A stretch of 64,000 bases of DNA from Ignavibacteriales bacterium (GTDB lineage Bacteria > Bacteroidota > Ignavibacteria > Ignavibacteriales > Ignavibacteriaceae). The stretch's first letter is position 1. Each line of letters begins with the position of its first letter. The translations under genes and the position numbers were made by a program. The DNA lies in NCBI GenBank assembly GCA_016709155.1, contig JADJEI010000001.1:1736001-1800000 (forward strand), read 5' to 3'. Below the pieces are notes generated by a model. That model made no database searches. It saw only the letters and a program-made list of their open reading frames with translations, and had not been told where the DNA came from. Positions 63,215 through 64,000 of this stretch are shown piece by piece.

Positions 63215-64000
63215 TTAATAGAAAGACCAGACTTGCGGAATTATTATTATTGAAATAATCCACATCATCAAATTCAGCGGTATTCCTATTTTAAAGTAGT
63301 CATTAAATTTATACCCACCCGGTCCATAAACCATAAGATTCGTTTGGTAACCGATTGGAGTTGAGAAGCTTGCTGAGGCAGCCATAGTTATTGCGATTGC
63401 AAACGGCATAAAATTCAATCCAAGCGAATTTGCAGTTGCAAAAGCAATTGGAAACATAATTATTGCGGCTGCATTGTTAGTAATCATCTCTGTCATAACC
63501 ATCGTCAAAAAATAAACGCAGGCTAAAACGAATATGGGATTATCTCCAACAATCGAAAGAAATGATTGAGAAATAACCTGAGCAGCCCCCGTGAGTTCCA
63601 ATGCTTTGCCAATTCCGAACGATGCCCCAATCACAATGAGTACTTGTAGCTCAATACTCCGTCGGGCAGTATTTGAATTCACACATTTAGTCATCAGCAT
63701 TGCCCCAACTGCCAGTAATGCTGCTGTTAAAATATTAATTACCTCGAAGCTTGCAAGTAAAATCATTAATAATAGAATTGACCATGCAATCCATCCTTTT
63801 TTATGATCGCGCGGTGAAGAATCTTCAATTTGTCTAATCAATAAAAAATCCCTTGTGTTTTTGTACCGGCTGATAAATGAATCGTGTGTTTCAAGCAGCA
63901 AGGTATCTGCTATTTTTAATTCTATGTCCCCAATTTTTTCTTTTAACCTTTCGCCATCACGCGCAACACCAATAACAACTGCATTATAAACAGATCTGAA
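63215..64000 (-). CDS. SLC13-type anion permease with a TrkA-C domain, 5' end outside window
   Basis: The frame continues to the right edge (the listed ATG at 63901 is internal). Translated from the edge, the first visible part VVIGVARDGERLKEKIGDIE is a TrkA-C/RCK domain, and the rest has about six membrane helices. GASFGIGKALELTGAAQVIS and MTEMITNNAAAIIMFPIAFA match the SLC13/DASS family helical hairpin and TNNA motif. SFSTPIGYQTNLMVYGPGGY follows near the end, as in sodium-coupled anion transporters. Probably imports sulphate or dicarboxylates. It is convergent with murI. Confidence 0.85.
   Translation of the reverse strand, partial: FRSVYNAVVIGVARDGERLKEKIGDIELKIADTLLLETHDSFISRYKNTRDFLLIRQIEDSSPRDHKKGWIAWSILLLMILLASFEVINILTAALLAVGAMLMTKCVNSNTARRSIELQVLIVIGASFGIGKALELTGAAQVISQSFLSIVGDNPIFVLACVYFLTMVMTEMITNNAAAIIMFPIAFATANSLGLNFMPFAIAITMAASASFSTPIGYQTNLMVYGPGGYKFNDYFKIGIPLNLMMWIISIIIIPQVWSFY

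Overview
The window looks like a piece of an AT-rich Ignavibacteria/Chlorobi-group (Bacteroidota superphylum) chromosome. The main evidence is a type IX secretion C-terminal sorting domain of the Ignavibacteria kind (NYPNPFNPSTTI ... SSGIYFYKL ... ETKKMTLLR), a hybrid two-component 'HTCC' regulator, many lipoproteins, and dispersed palindromic elements of the GTCATTCCGAAC / GTCATCCTGAGC type that I recall as common in this group. No ribosomal RNA, integrase, transposase or CRISPR was found.

Layout. 0-4.5 kb (minus strand): a pilus/type II secretion-like operon made of two short unusual pilins, a PilC-like platform protein, a PilB-like ATPase and the start of a probable PilT-like ATPase. 5-16.7 kb: two lipoproteins, aspS, a polytopic membrane protein, a pyrimidine nucleoside phosphorylase, a ferritin-like protein, an SPFH protein and a four-subunit 2-oxoacid:ferredoxin oxidoreductase operon with a small companion gene. 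An initiator tRNA follows at 16.8 kb. 17-26 kb: cell-envelope and small unknown genes, including a STAS / DUF350-like / transglutaminase-like / NlpC-P60-like cluster. 26-30 kb: small accessory genes (DinB, a Rof-like Rho antiterminator, a YdeI-like protein) and a homopolymer-rich stretch at 28.95-29.23 kb that looks like an assembly artefact. 30.5-35 kb: carA-carB behind a probable leader terminator.

35-46.6 kb is the most irregular part. It has a carboxymuconolactone decarboxylase-like gene with a 1-nt frameshift, a chimeric gene fragment (TonB-receptor end joined to a T9SS tail), a 21-bp tandem array of about 13 palindromic units, a lone gene between short inverted repeats, a T9SS-tail pseudogene, a large HTCC regulator broken by a frameshift and by a REP-like insertion, and a T9SS beta-propeller protein with a stop codon inside its signal peptide. 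A ~150-bp segment occurs twice here, so I read the region as one of duplication and decay. Several lesions lie in homopolymers and could be sequence errors.

46.6-64 kb is mostly ordinary: an M48 protease, a TrpB2-type tryptophan synthase, a secreted GH13 amylase, a large coiled-coil protein, aminopeptidase P, an alpha/beta hydrolase, a beta-CASP nuclease, queC-queF, a GlnD-like protein, murI and the end of an anion transporter.

Two intergenic hairpin families recur. One is AAGATGACATCTT-like, used as apparent terminators and as the unit of the 21-bp array. The other is a REP-like family ending in GTCA...TGAC. Gene names rest on recognised motifs only; no database search was possible.
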